Notes under the pieces: model-generated | The model's database searches: none | What the model saw: only the letters and a program-made list of their open reading frames with translations | Told to the model about the DNA's origin: nothing | Source of the DNA: Craspedostauros australis | Lineage: Eukaryota; Bacillariophyta; Bacillariophyceae; Mastogloiales; Achnanthaceae | Direction of reading: 5' to 3' | Assembly (NCBI GenBank): GCA_026770025.1 | Contig: JAMXDE010000083.1 | Coordinates: forward strand, 1-64,000 | Length of the DNA: 64,000 bases | Shown here: positions 35,114 through 44,828 of the stretch, one piece after another | How positions within the stretch are numbered: position 1 is the first letter of the stretch | How the letters are laid out: each line of letters begins with the position of its first letter | Program-made: the position numbers and the translations under genes

Positions 35114-36414
35114 TCACTTCTTCTCCACACCCCCGCTTTCGATGATCTGTTCGAACATGCTGATCATAGCTTTGTCCCAGGGACGGTATTCAATTCCCAA
35201 CTCTCGCTTCGATTTGGAGTTGTCCAAGTTGAGAGCCACGTCGATGTTGTTCGCGACGAATTTGCGCGTGATGAGTGGGTTGATGTATGGTCCGGCCAAG
35301 TACAGCAGAGTCTTTGGTACGCTCTTCACCGGAACCGGATACTGGGGAAATTTCTTGCGAAGGACCTGTGTTGGATTGCATTGTCGTGTATTGCAAAGCT
35401 CGTGCATAGATATGGTATTATTGGGGTGACGAGTAAGGAATGGCAAGCGTACGGGAGCATGATGTGAGTGATCGTACGAATTGCGTAAATCAAGAGATAT
35501 GCATTCCATCGGCGAGCTTCAAAATACGTTGCTAAATCCATTGTTTGAATTGGAGTTGATGAATTCAATAGAGCAGAACGAATTGTACTCACAGCAGCAG
35601 CTTCAACGAAGTTGGAGTTCTTCGCACACAGGATGTGCCTGCCGGCCACGCCCTCCTTGTAGGCTGCGATAATGTGAGCCTTGGCCACGTCCTGAACGTC
35701 CACGTATCCCATTCCAAGGTTGGGCACGCCATCCTTGTACTTTCCGCCGCCCATCGAAATCAGTATTTTGAATGACTCGCTGCTGGCGTGGAACTTCAAT
35801 CCTGGTCCAGTCACAAAAGCTGGATTGATGGTGGCCATCGTCCACTGATTCTGAGAGCCGGCGACCTGCCATGCTGCCATCTCTGCCAATACCTTGGCGT
35901 AATAGTATGGTTGGTAGTCGATGCTCGCAGTCATGTTGATGTTATCCTCCGTCAAGATGTTGCCGGGTGCGTTGTTTGTGTCGGATGCATCCGTGTAGAT
36001 GGCCGCGACCGAACTGGTCATGACGACACGGCGCACCGATAGAGTCTTCGTTGCCGTGTTGAGCACATCCCTGGTCCCACTCACGGCCGGATCGACCAGT
36101 TCCTTCTGAGGATCGTCCACCATCAGTGAGACCGGCGAAGCTATGTGAAAGACCACGGAACAACCTTTCATGCCTTCCGCAAACGACCCTGGTTCTGTCA
36201 GATCAGCACGGAACAGCTTGATGGATCCTGGAGAGTCATCGGCGACATCTGTGAGGTACTTGAACTCCTCCGGCTTGGAAAGGTCGCGGACGGTTCCATG
36301 AACGGTGGCGCCCGCATCCAGGAGTTGCTTGATGAGCACACCCGCGATGTACCCTTCTGCCCCTGTGACCAGGACGGGAGATGAAGTATCGACTTTCCAG
36401 GTTGCTTCAGCCAT
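35114..36414 (-). CDS. NAD(P)-dependent reductase, dihydroflavonol-reductase-like SDR (copy 1)
   Basis: Two exons: 36414-35593 and 35365-35114, split by a 227-bp intron (GTGAGT...ACACAG, phase 0), giving 357 residues. The Rossmann motif is VLVTGAEGYIAG near residue 13. A central MTSSVAA strand supplies the catalytic Ser. The Tyr and Lys of the YxxxK site lie in PYYYAKVLAEM. These are hallmarks of the extended SDR group that includes dihydroflavonol 4-reductase and cinnamoyl-CoA reductase, which reduce carbonyl groups with NADPH. The substrate in a diatom is unknown. No signal peptide is evident, so it is probably cytosolic. It is a tandem paralogue of the gene at 37197-44620, with the same intron position. 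Confidence 0.9.
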
Positions 36415-37196
36415 AATGTTGATGCTGTGGTTGCTTCTTCAGCTCACTTGCTTTGTCGCTTTGATGATTGCTTGCTTGGGAAAGGTTGTGAACGCAAGCG
36501 GAGGCATTCAGACTGATGTGTGTGGAGCGCTTCCCGCAGATCTTCCCTCATTCTCTTCTTTGTGTGTCTGGTCGTGCTGTGTGCCACGCAACATGAGGAT
36601 GGGCATTGCGAAGTCTCCTGTCGCCATCACTGCCGCCATTCTGATTTGCGGATCTGGCTTCGTTTTGTTCTGTGTGGTTTGCAGCCGTGTTCGTGTGGAA
36701 TTCTCGAGCGAATGAGTATCTTTGTGGATGTTGGTGTGAAATAAGGTTTTCTGCAGTTTCTGCGCTACGTTCGATTTGGTGATACTGTGATGCTGGATGG
36801 TTTGATACTTTGGTACATCGTGGTCAAGCGCAAAGTGATGAGCCAGGTGGTGAACTTGGGGCTGAAGTGGTGTGCATAAGTCGTACAATACTAATCTTAG
36901 AGCATATGATATTGTACGAAATAGAGCGTCGTGCTGGAAATGCGGTATGTGTGCTCCTGCTCACCATACGAGTACGAGTACGAGTACGAGCCCGAGTCCA
37001 TTTACTTTGTCATTTACTTTGTCATTTACTTTGTCATTTACTTTGTCATTTACTTTGTCATTTACTTTGTCATTTACTTTGTCATTCTGGTTGGTTGTAT
37101 GAGTGCGAGTAGTTGGATCACTTCGCAAGTCGGTACATTTGCTGATTTGGAAGACGCTTCGATGAGCGCTGTTGTTCGAGCCTTCCCTGCGGGCCA
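36415..37196. other. intergenic region between the two reductase genes
   Basis: The 780-bp stretch runs from the start codon of copy 1 to the stop codon of copy 2, both on the minus strand. It should contain the promoter of copy 1 and the terminator of copy 2. Frames seen on both strands have no recognisable motifs. Two simple repeats lie near its right end. Confidence 0.5.
36969..37084. repeat. GAGTAC run and seven 12-bp TTTACTTTGTCA units
   Basis: Three to four GAGTAC units (36969-36989) are followed by exactly seven copies of TTTACTTTGTCA (37001-37084). It ends about 110 bp from the stop codon of reductase copy 2. The period keeps all frames open; I see no evidence that it is coding. Confidence 0.9.
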
Positions 37197-40100
37197 CTAG
37201 TTCTTCCTCTCCACGCCGCCATAGTCAAGGATCTGCTCGAACATTTCGTTGAAGGTGTCTTCCAAGGGGCGGTACTGGATACCCAGTGATTCCTTGGATT
37301 TGGTGTTGTCTAGATTGATGTCGACATCGACATTGTTTGCGACATAGCGACGTGTAGTGACGGCACTGAGGTATGGTCCAATCCAATAAATCAAGAACTT
37401 CGACACTGTGCTTGTAGGGATCGGGTACTGTGAGTATTTCTTGCGAAGGATCTGTGATGTCGTGCGTTTGTTTTTGGCAATACAGAATGGAATTGAGTAA
37501 ACAAGAGAAGAGAAGAGTATGCACACGTGGTGCGTGTTTGGAAAACGAGAGGAAATGAAGCACAGCGAAGCATTGTATGAAATATGAAGCAGGGTGTCAA
37601 GTGAGTGATGGTGTAGTATCATTGCAACAAGTCATTGCAACAAGTCAGTACAATGTAGCATTTCCATGCGCGCAACAATCGATGCACGTTGTTTGAGCGA
37701 TTGATTGATGCATTCATTGACCAACCTATGAGCCCGGATAGCGAGTCGACCTGCACTTTGAAATGGACATTCTAACTTTTCATCTGCGATATCCAAACCA
37801 AGCACATATTCGTAATCCTTATAATCTCATTATACATAATTAACCGTTACATTTTTGTTAGATCTTTATTTTAAGTTTTATGGAGTGATCTATGAGTGCA
37901 TAGCAGTCACGTGGGTCCAACAGCACAAAACCCGTTGTTGTTGGCAGAAGGTTCTATGATGTTCTCATGTATTTATCGTGAGGTGGTCAGTCACGGACTA
38001 GACTCCGAAGGTGTCAGTCGTTTGGTACGCGTTAATTACACGTTAGCATGTGGCGCATGATTCCACATTCTGCTCGTCACAAAACACATCACACAAAACA
38101 CATCACACAAAACACATCATCTCCATCATTTCGCAAAATCGCGCCACACTAACCATCCATTTCACAACGTTCCTCGCCAAAGCCATTCACACTCGCCCTT
38201 TCGCTCCATGCCCGTTCTCCTCCTCCTAGTAGTAGTAGTAGTAGTAGTGGTTGTTGGTGGTGTTGTTGTTGTTGTTGTTGTTGCTGCCAGCTTGCTGACC
38301 TTTCCTCACATGCTCTCCTTCTTCACTTCGTCTCGGACCAGTGTAGTTATCCCATCCAGCCAGCCAACAACAATACCCTACACCAACAACTACATCATGC
38401 CTGTTTCTACCACTGCCAATGCCTTCTCCAAGGATGCTAACCCCTCCCCCAGTAAGAAACCCTGTTCTGCTTGCCTTGCATCTGCTCCTCCTGCCGACTG
38501 CAAGGGAAACTTGCTGCCTACTGTCGAGCAACTGTTGCCTGACAAGCCGTCTGCCGCAGTCCAGAAGCGGAGCACCATCACGCGAGTGATCGATGTGAAG
38601 CCGATGCATGCAGCGGATGGCAACCTCGTCCCGAACGGCACGCGTGCGCACGCTCATGAGCTGCACGTGTACGTCCACATCCTGGACGACAACGGAGGCG
38701 TCTACGACGACTCTCGCGTCGAGGTGCGTTCGGAGGGACGAGGTGTCGGCGATGGGACTTCGGTGAGCGTTCTCGTGAACGCGCCACCCCCGCCTGCTGC
38801 AGCTGACGTTGCACCACCTGCCGCGCCGACCCCACCAGCGAGGCTCCCTCGTCGCTGCAATGCTGTTGTTGCTGGGGGCTACGCAGATGCCTCTGGCGAC
38901 AGTGACAGCACGTACGACGACAACTACAAGAAGGAGGGGCCGCGCGCCAGCAGGAACAGGAGAGGAGGCCAGTTCGGGTACGATCCAGAAGAGGCGGGAA
39001 ACTGGAGGCGCAACGCCATTGTTCGCGTGATGGCAGCGCTTCGATCTAACCTAGATCCAGAATTGTTGCAGTCAATGCCAACAAAAGGGTTCGTCCTTGC
39101 AGGCAGACATGATCGAACCATCTGGAGCTATGTGAAACAGATGTGGAACGTCGTATCGTCCGCGCTTTGGACTGTCCTTCTTCCAGAAGAGGATGTGCCG
39201 GCTTGTCAGATGGACCAGGTGGTTTAATACGTACGCGGAAACTTGGAGCTTCCACCAATCATGTTGGCACCCAATCTGTACACCCTGGGTTTGCTCGGAG
39301 AAACTACATCATCCGTCACAGCAAGAGCTGCCTTGGCCATGTCTGCGCCACATGCACTGTGTACTACTATCTTGGGCAAGCACGCACATGGACTATCGGG
39401 GGAACAGAAGGCGCGCATGCCTCCCAAACGCGACATGATCACACGCAGTCAGACAGACACCTTGCGACGCTACTACGACATGATGAGCCACGGTGAAAGC
39501 ATTCCACTGCGAGTTCTTCAGTACCGTGTGAGTGCCTGCAATCTCTCTGGCGTGGTGTCCTTCCTCATGACAACAACAACATACAAGGCAGGGTTAAGTC
39601 ACACGGTACAGTATGGTGGAGTTGCATTTGAAAATGTCCCAGTGTTCGATCGAGGTGGCACGACCATCCAAGAATTATTCGGCATGTACTCGTCCACAAC
39701 TAACAACCCAGTAGGAAGGCCTGCGTTCACCACCATTACTAACCTCCTCACACGCAAAAGCAAGATCAAGACAGGGCTTTCTTCCTTTGAGAGTTACTTC
39801 TGGATGGCTACGGAGAAACTCAAACAGGCAATTTCGCGCCTAGTTGAGCTGCTGAAGGCTAAGTATGAAGTGGGGGGCGAGGAGAAAAACGATGCCAATG
39901 ACAAGACCCACCATGACAACAATGAGCCAGATGACGTCATCGCGCCACATGTGCGCACAGCCGATTCTCTCTTGCATGCACTCGAACTGCTTGTTGTGTT
40001 CCTCAAATGGGAGTTCACCGCCTCCCACATGCAGCTTCAGTGCGACGATCCAATGCACTCGGCCGCGTTCGCTCTCACCACCAAAAAGGAGAAGAAGAAG

Positions 40101-43100
40101 GCAACAACCACATCCTCCAATCAACGCAAACCACGCACCAACAAGCACAAGCGCAAGAAGAACACTCTCAAAAGCGACACGCCAACCATCACAATTGACA
40201 TTCCTCCCACCACCTCAACCGAACAACCACGTAAAGTATGCAACCGTTGTGGCGCAGCAATGCGATTTGTGGATGATCGTTTTGTTCCTTTTGTCACAAT
40301 GCTTAAGGACAACGAACTCACAGAACACAAGGACGAATTGCAATCAATGCTTGCTTCGGCGCCAGGATTCGCCAATGAAATCAATAATTACATGGCTCAC
40401 AAAGTGCGTGCCAAAGTGCAATTCCGACAAATCGCCTTTTATCAATCCGAACTCAACAACAAGCCTGAAAGAGCCTATGTGGTACTCGACCATAAGCAAA
40501 AAATTCTACCGACAGGCCAAAGCGAAGCCCAACAAGAATATTGGGGGAAGAAGGGGATGTCACTGCTTGGGGCAATGGTCATCACGTGTCGCAACGACAT
40601 CTTTACTTATCGATTCATTGACATTGTGGTTGGTGGAAGACCCACACAAGACACACTTCAAGTTGGTGGACTACTGGAGATCGTGCAAAAAAAGGTCAAA
40701 GACATTCTTCCATCCGTGACTGAAATCATCCTACAGAGCGATAACGCGTGTTGCTTCGCCAGTCATGAGCACATCGCGCTCATCACATCGGTACTCAACA
40801 AGAACCTCAGGCAACGAAACGCGGCCAAAATCATCGCGTGGATCTACACGGAGGCCCAAACCGGTAAGAGCATGCTGGACACCCACTTTGCGTACATCAC
40901 ACGTGTACTGCGAAAATACGTGCAAAGTGGACGCGACATCAAGACCGCCCGCCAACTGTACGAAGCACTGAAAGCTGGTAACATCACAGGGGCAACAACG
41001 GTACTAGTCAACGCGTCGTTCCTCCAAGGCAACATCACCACGCTTCCTGGCGCACCAAAACGACGATTCCGCGCATCTGGACAACAGGTACGTCAGACTC
41101 ACGAGGTGAAGTATGATGATGACCAGGCACGGTTGGTGGCTGCATCTGGCATCACGGAAGACGTCGTGGTGAAGAGCACCGAATGGGAAGGCTGGGTGAT
41201 CAACGAGTTGGGTGTCATCGAGGACAGAGCATTCACGTCCAACAAGCTGCCCATCACGTCCGAATCATTCAGGAAGACGGACAAGACACGCAAAATGGGG
41301 CGCACAGCGGCAGAGAGTAAGGCGCTTGCGTTCGGCAAAGCCATCCAAGACGGACAGCAACACCTGCCATCGGATCACACCACGGCGCTACAAGACCAGA
41401 CGGCGGAAACAGAACACCCACCACTCGCAGTACAAGGCTGGGCGAGCAAAACAGCACGGACCAACGCCAAACTACCAGACTACATCGCGGACAAATTGAA
41501 GGACATCTGCGCAGCGTCCGCGAAGGACCCGAAAAACAGACCGTCTGAACACGAAGCACACGAGCAGTTGATGGACGACAACAGGACCAAAACTGACTGG
41601 TACGTACAACTGCACGCAAACCCCATGCGCGTGAAGGCGTCGCTGTTTGCAGCGTACAGTGCCAAGCAACGCAAACAAAAGAAGGAGGCTGCCCTCATCA
41701 AGACAAAAACCAACACAACAAGCCAAGCAACAGCAACAGCACCTGCACCTGCAATCGTGGCAACCCACAATGCGCCAGCTGCAACAGAGGAGGAACGAAG
41801 AGAAGAAGAGCTGCAGAGAGAGGAAGAGGAATGGGAGAATCAGAGGTGGTGTGATGCTCACACAATGAAGATCCATGCAGAAAGTGAGGCTGTGTTGGGT
41901 GATGAGATGGAAATTTTGTGATGGGGGTGCTTCGCCGCGATAACACGAGTTGTGGAGTTTTGTGGGTGCCTGGGAATGCTACTAAATCGAGTCTAGAGCC
42001 CATCCAAAAAGCACATCCAATATCTGCTTGTCATGCTATATCTCAACAACACATCGTTTACAATTAAATCTAAACAGTGCATTCATACGCCTGACTATCT
42101 GTTAATCAGAATACTGAAGTTTAATTGATATTGAAACTGTTTTTATTTTCATGGTGATCCACCACACAATTGTGTGGTGGATTCAAAAAAATTCTCGATC
42201 AAGCAATGTTGCCCTCCTCTCAGCACCCATGATCATCATCATTATCCTGATATTTTGATAAACTGCGCACCACAATAGCTCAGTATACTCCCCATCTATC
42301 CAATCCATGAAGATGGGCCACAGATATCCACATGACATGGCCCAAAGTGTCCCTGCAGTGAAAAAGAACGTTGTCAAAAAACCGATTGCAATCCAGATGC
42401 GGTATGGATACAGATCCATACCGCATCCTTACGATCCTTGCAGCCCCTCCACATGGTCCTTGTGCATTCCCACACTCTCTGGTGACATGCTGATGCATCC
42501 AGAGGGGGATGGGCATCGATGGTCTTGATGGTACACCTCCATTTGGTGATGCCATCTGTTTTTGTGGCACCCCACCAAAACATGATCTGTCGGTACTCAT
42601 TCGAGGCCACAGCCTCTTCCAGACCATTGCAGCAGCCCAAACTTCGCGACGTGCATCTTCAGGCGATGATACACGGGCCTTGCATGGGCGACTTGGCGAT
42701 TGGGTGGCTTGATGATGCTGCCTGTCACAGCCAAAGCCACACCATGGGAACCCCCGCGATACACCGCCAAAACTCTTGTCCTCCACCGTTTCCTCCGCGC
42801 GGACACCTTCTTGGTCGTCCCTGAGCCTCAAACTTCGTGGGATCCTTGGTGATGTCCTTTTGGATGCGTCTTGCGCATCCATGGGCGTTGGTGTGGGATG
42901 TGTATGGATCACACGTCCCACATCCAACAAGCCGATCCGGCGCCAAATTGGGACGTTTGCGCGGGAGCCTGCCGCCGCCCCAAATGAACCGCTCTCGCAT
43001 CCCACTCTCGCCCACCCACCAAACGTTGCATGGCGGTGACGGTGATATGCTTGTATTTGTCTGTGGACCGCTGGTTGGTGCGGCGCGGGGGTTGCCGTTG

Positions 43101-44620
43101 GACAGCCATTGTGGACTTTTTTTGGTGTTTCTCTCTCGTCATGTGGTTGTGTCGAGTTTTGCGCTCTCGACCGGCCTCACATATTGGGGGCTGAGGTAAC
43201 CATTGATTATTTTACCAAACGTACGAAAGAAGCATCACACAAACACTCCGAATAGTACCAACCCACCCAACCCTTCCGTCACAACGAAACACACAGGACG
43301 ATGATTCATGTTGTCCTGTGATTGGTGGTTCATGATGCAGCAGCCAGTTTGGTGACGTAGATGACGGATCAGACAAACGGAGGGTAGAATGGTTGTAAAC
43401 GCGAACTCGCCGCTTCTCCCCAAACTCTACAACTAGCGCTATCGCGGAGGAGGCGTTGGATGATCTCATCAGATCACCTCAAAAAGAGACTAAACAATTC
43501 AAAATGGGAACAACCTCGCTGAAGGGAAGAACAGTGAAGGGTTAAGTTGGATCGATTTAGTCGTAGCCAACAGGCTGAAACCCGAAAGAGATCGAAAAAT
43601 GCGCACATCCATTGGTCCATAAAACTTAAGATAGGATATAACTCAAAAATGTAATAGTTAATTATTTGTATTAGACCTACAAGGATTACGAATATGTGCT
43701 CGGTCTGGATATCCGAGACAATATTTCTGGAGGTCCATTTCAAAGTGCAGGTCGACTCGCTATCCGGGCTCCTATTCGAAGCAACGGAGTGCACTTACAG
43801 TTGCAGCTTCGAAGGCATTGGAATTCTTGGCGGCGAGGATGTGTCGACCGGTCACACCCTCCTTGTAGGCTGCCACTATGTGGGCTCTCGCCACTTCGCG
43901 GACATCCACGAAGCTCATGGCAGACTTGGGCACGCCGCTTGAAAATTTCCCGCCACACATCGAAATGATGAATTTGGATGATTCGCTGTTTGCGTGGTAC
44001 TTCAATCCCGGACCCATGACGAAAGATGGATTGATGGTGGCCATCGTCCATTGACTTTGACAACCGAGAAGTCGCCATGCCACCATTTCTGCCTGTGCCT
44101 TGCTGAAGCGGTACGGCTGGTAGTCGAGGCTCGCGGTGATGTTGTCGACGTCCTCTGTCAGGGTGTTGTTGGGTGCGTTGTAGGTGTCCGTTGCGTCCGT
44201 GTAGATCGATGCAGCGGAGCTGGTCAACACCACGCGGCGTACGGATGGCGTCTTCGTTGCCGTGTTGAGCACGTTCTTGGTTCCATTCACCGCTGGATCG
44301 ACCAATTCCTTCTTTGGATTCTCCACTTGCATGGCAAATGGCGACGCTGTGTGGAAGACGACGGAACATCCCTTCATGCCTTCGGTGAACGATCCGTCTT
44401 CCATCAAATCACCATGGAAGAGCTTGAGAGTTCCTGGGGACTTGTCCGCTACATCGACGAGATACTGAAGACGTTCGGTGTTGGATGGATCGCGGACGGT
44501 GCCGTGGACCGTGACGCCTGCGTCAAGAAGTTGCTTGATGAGCACACCGGCGATGTACCCTGTTGCGCCGGTGACCAGGACGGGCGAAGACGTGTCGATT
44601 TTCCAATCGGTTGAGGACAT
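37197..44620 (-). CDS. NAD(P)-dependent reductase, dihydroflavonol-reductase-like SDR (copy 2), intron carries a transposon
   Basis: Exon 1 is 44620-43799 (822 nt, the same length as in copy 1) and exon 2 is 37451-37197, giving 358 residues. Copy 2 keeps VLVTGATGYIAG, the catalytic Ser strand LTSSAAS and YxxxK in PYRFSKAQAEM. Exon 1 ends at ACT followed by GTAAGT, and exon 2 follows CATCACAG, in the same phase as copy 1. The 6,347-bp intron contains a 6,042-bp DNA transposon; without it and one duplicated CTAT the intron would be about 301 bp. Both exons are fully open, so the gene may still work if the long intron is spliced. An in-frame ATG at 44818 would add 66 residues with no counterpart in copy 1; I prefer the start at 44620. 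Confidence 0.85.
37726..37729. repeat. target-site duplication CTAT, left side of the DNA transposon
   Basis: CTAT lies directly outside the left inverted repeat and is repeated directly outside the right one at 43772-43775. Confidence 0.7.
37730..37768. repeat. left terminal inverted repeat (39 bp perfect)
   Basis: It begins GAGCCCGGATAGCGAGTCGA and is the exact reverse complement of 43733-43771. Beyond it, similarity resumes over CACATATTCGTAATCCTT. Confidence 0.95.
38208..39227 (+). CDS. transposon ORF1, unknown function
   Basis: The 339-residue frame opens with a Val-rich stretch encoded by GTA/GTT microsatellite; initiation at the ATG at 38310 or 38397 is as likely. Downstream it is Pro/Ala/Ser-rich, with a CSAC pair, an Asp/Ser acidic patch, a basic RNRRGG segment and a more ordered C-terminal part (NWRRNAIVRVMAAL onward). 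It ends at TAA 39225-39227, and the same frame continues open into ORF2. A GT at 39219 and an AG ending at 39380 would remove the stop as an in-frame 162-nt intron. Possible roles are an accessory DNA-binding protein or the N-terminus of the transposase. I do not recognise the family. Confidence 0.55.
   Translation: MPVLLLLVVVVVVVVVGGVVVVVVVAASLLTFPHMLSFFTSSRTSVVIPSSQPTTIPYTNNYIMPVSTTANAFSKDANPSPSKKPCSACLASAPPADCKGNLLPTVEQLLPDKPSAAVQKRSTITRVIDVKPMHAADGNLVPNGTRAHAHELHVYVHILDDNGGVYDDSRVEVRSEGRGVGDGTSVSVLVNAPPPPAAADVAPPAAPTPPARLPRRCNAVVAGGYADASGDSDSTYDDNYKKEGPRASRNRRGGQFGYDPEEAGNWRRNAIVRVMAALRSNLDPELLQSMPTKGFVLAGRHDRTIWSYVKQMWNVVSSALWTVLLPEEDVPACQMDQVV
39261..41921 (+). CDS. probable DDE-type transposase (transposon ORF2)
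   Basis: About 886 residues from the first ATG; the frame is open upstream to the ORF1 stop. Features include a long helical N-terminal half, a Lys-rich nuclear-localisation-like tract (KKEKKK, then HKRKKN), a zinc-binding candidate CNRCGAAMRF, and a core with QSDNACCF near residue 493 and YTEAQTGKSMLDTHF near 529-540. An acidic, Glu-rich tail follows. The pairing of a DNA(G/C)C strand with EAQxGKSxxD resembles hypothetical transposase-like proteins known from animal genomes, so a DDE/RNase H-fold nuclease is my best reading; the catalytic assignment is inference. It lies centrally between the inverted repeats. Confidence 0.65.
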   Translation: MLAPNLYTLGLLGETTSSVTARAALAMSAPHALCTTILGKHAHGLSGEQKARMPPKRDMITRSQTDTLRRYYDMMSHGESIPLRVLQYRVSACNLSGVVSFLMTTTTYKAGLSHTVQYGGVAFENVPVFDRGGTTIQELFGMYSSTTNNPVGRPAFTTITNLLTRKSKIKTGLSSFESYFWMATEKLKQAISRLVELLKAKYEVGGEEKNDANDKTHHDNNEPDDVIAPHVRTADSLLHALELLVVFLKWEFTASHMQLQCDDPMHSAAFALTTKKEKKKATTTSSNQRKPRTNKHKRKKNTLKSDTPTITIDIPPTTSTEQPRKVCNRCGAAMRFVDDRFVPFVTMLKDNELTEHKDELQSMLASAPGFANEINNYMAHKVRAKVQFRQIAFYQSELNNKPERAYVVLDHKQKILPTGQSEAQQEYWGKKGMSLLGAMVITCRNDIFTYRFIDIVVGGRPTQDTLQVGGLLEIVQKKVKDILPSVTEIILQSDNACCFASHEHIALITSVLNKNLRQRNAAKIIAWIYTEAQTGKSMLDTHFAYITRVLRKYVQSGRDIKTARQLYEALKAGNITGATTVLVNASFLQGNITTLPGAPKRRFRASGQQVRQTHEVKYDDDQARLVAASGITEDVVVKSTEWEGWVINELGVIEDRAFTSNKLPITSESFRKTDKTRKMGRTAAESKALAFGKAIQDGQQHLPSDHTTALQDQTAETEHPPLAVQGWASKTARTNAKLPDYIADKLKDICAASAKDPKNRPSEHEAHEQLMDDNRTKTDWYVQLHANPMRVKASLFAAYSAKQRKQKKEAALIKTKTNTTSQATATAPAPAIVATHNAPAATEEERREEELQREEEEWENQRWCDAHTMKIHAESEAVLGDEMEIL
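42157..42182. repeat. 26-bp perfect palindrome inside the transposon
   Basis: ATCCACCACACAA is followed directly by its reverse complement, with no loop. It sits about 235 bp after the transposase stop codon, where a hairpin could serve as a 3'-end or host-factor site. Confidence 0.9.
42183..43732. other. right part of the transposon without a convincing gene
   Basis: Minus-strand frames at 43005-42280, 42640-42374 and 42419-42183 overlap in different phases and together look like one decayed minus-strand coding region rich in Trp, Cys and Met. No domain was recognised. The remainder toward the right inverted repeat is non-coding. Confidence 0.4.
43733..43771. repeat. right terminal inverted repeat (39 bp perfect)
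   Basis: Exact reverse complement of 37730-37768, ending CGACTCGCTATCCGGGCTC. The CTAT duplication follows at 43772-43775, 24 bp from the exon 1 splice site of the reductase gene. Confidence 0.95.
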
Positions 44621-44796
44621 GATGCGCTTCAGTTGCTGATCGGTTGGAATTGTGTGTTTGATGGTTGTGTTGTTGAATCCAATGATCCGAACAAGAGTGA
44701 TCGGTTGAGCTGATGCTTGTGAGTTGTTGTGGGGGTGGCGCTTCGCCTTTTTCGTCACAGAGACGAAGCCTTTTGTTGGCGCGTCTCCACGAACAT

Positions 44797-44828
44797 TGGA
44801 GGTGTTTGCGTGGCTCATAATTTCATAA
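44797..44828. repeat. 32-bp inverted repeat, left copy
   Basis: It starts TGGAGGTGTTTGCGTGGCTC and is the exact reverse complement of 46776-46807. It lies about 180 bp upstream of the reductase copy 2 start codon, in its presumed promoter. Confidence 0.9.

Larger units (their letters stand above)
37730..43771 (+). mobile_element. two-ORF DNA transposon inserted in an SDR intron
   Basis: The 6,042-bp element has terminal inverted repeats that are perfect for 39 bp (starting GAGCCCGGATAGCGAGTC) and similar for about 100 bp, with a 4-bp CTAT duplication. It carries two plus-strand ORFs in the same frame separated by one TAA (38208-39227 and 39261-41921), then a 26-bp palindrome and about 1.5 kb without a convincing gene. 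The second ORF is the likely transposase. I could not assign it to a named superfamily. The open transposase frame and perfect inner ends suggest a fairly young insertion. Element ORFs are antisense to the host gene. Confidence 0.88.

Noticed and set aside
38208-38309. N-terminal Val-rich segment of transposon ORF1 as a signal peptide
   Set aside because: It is encoded by a GTA/GTT microsatellite; translation may begin further downstream.
44621-44818. 66-residue N-terminal extension of reductase copy 2
   Set aside because: Copy 1 starts at the matching internal Met, and the extension begins within a non-coding inverted repeat.
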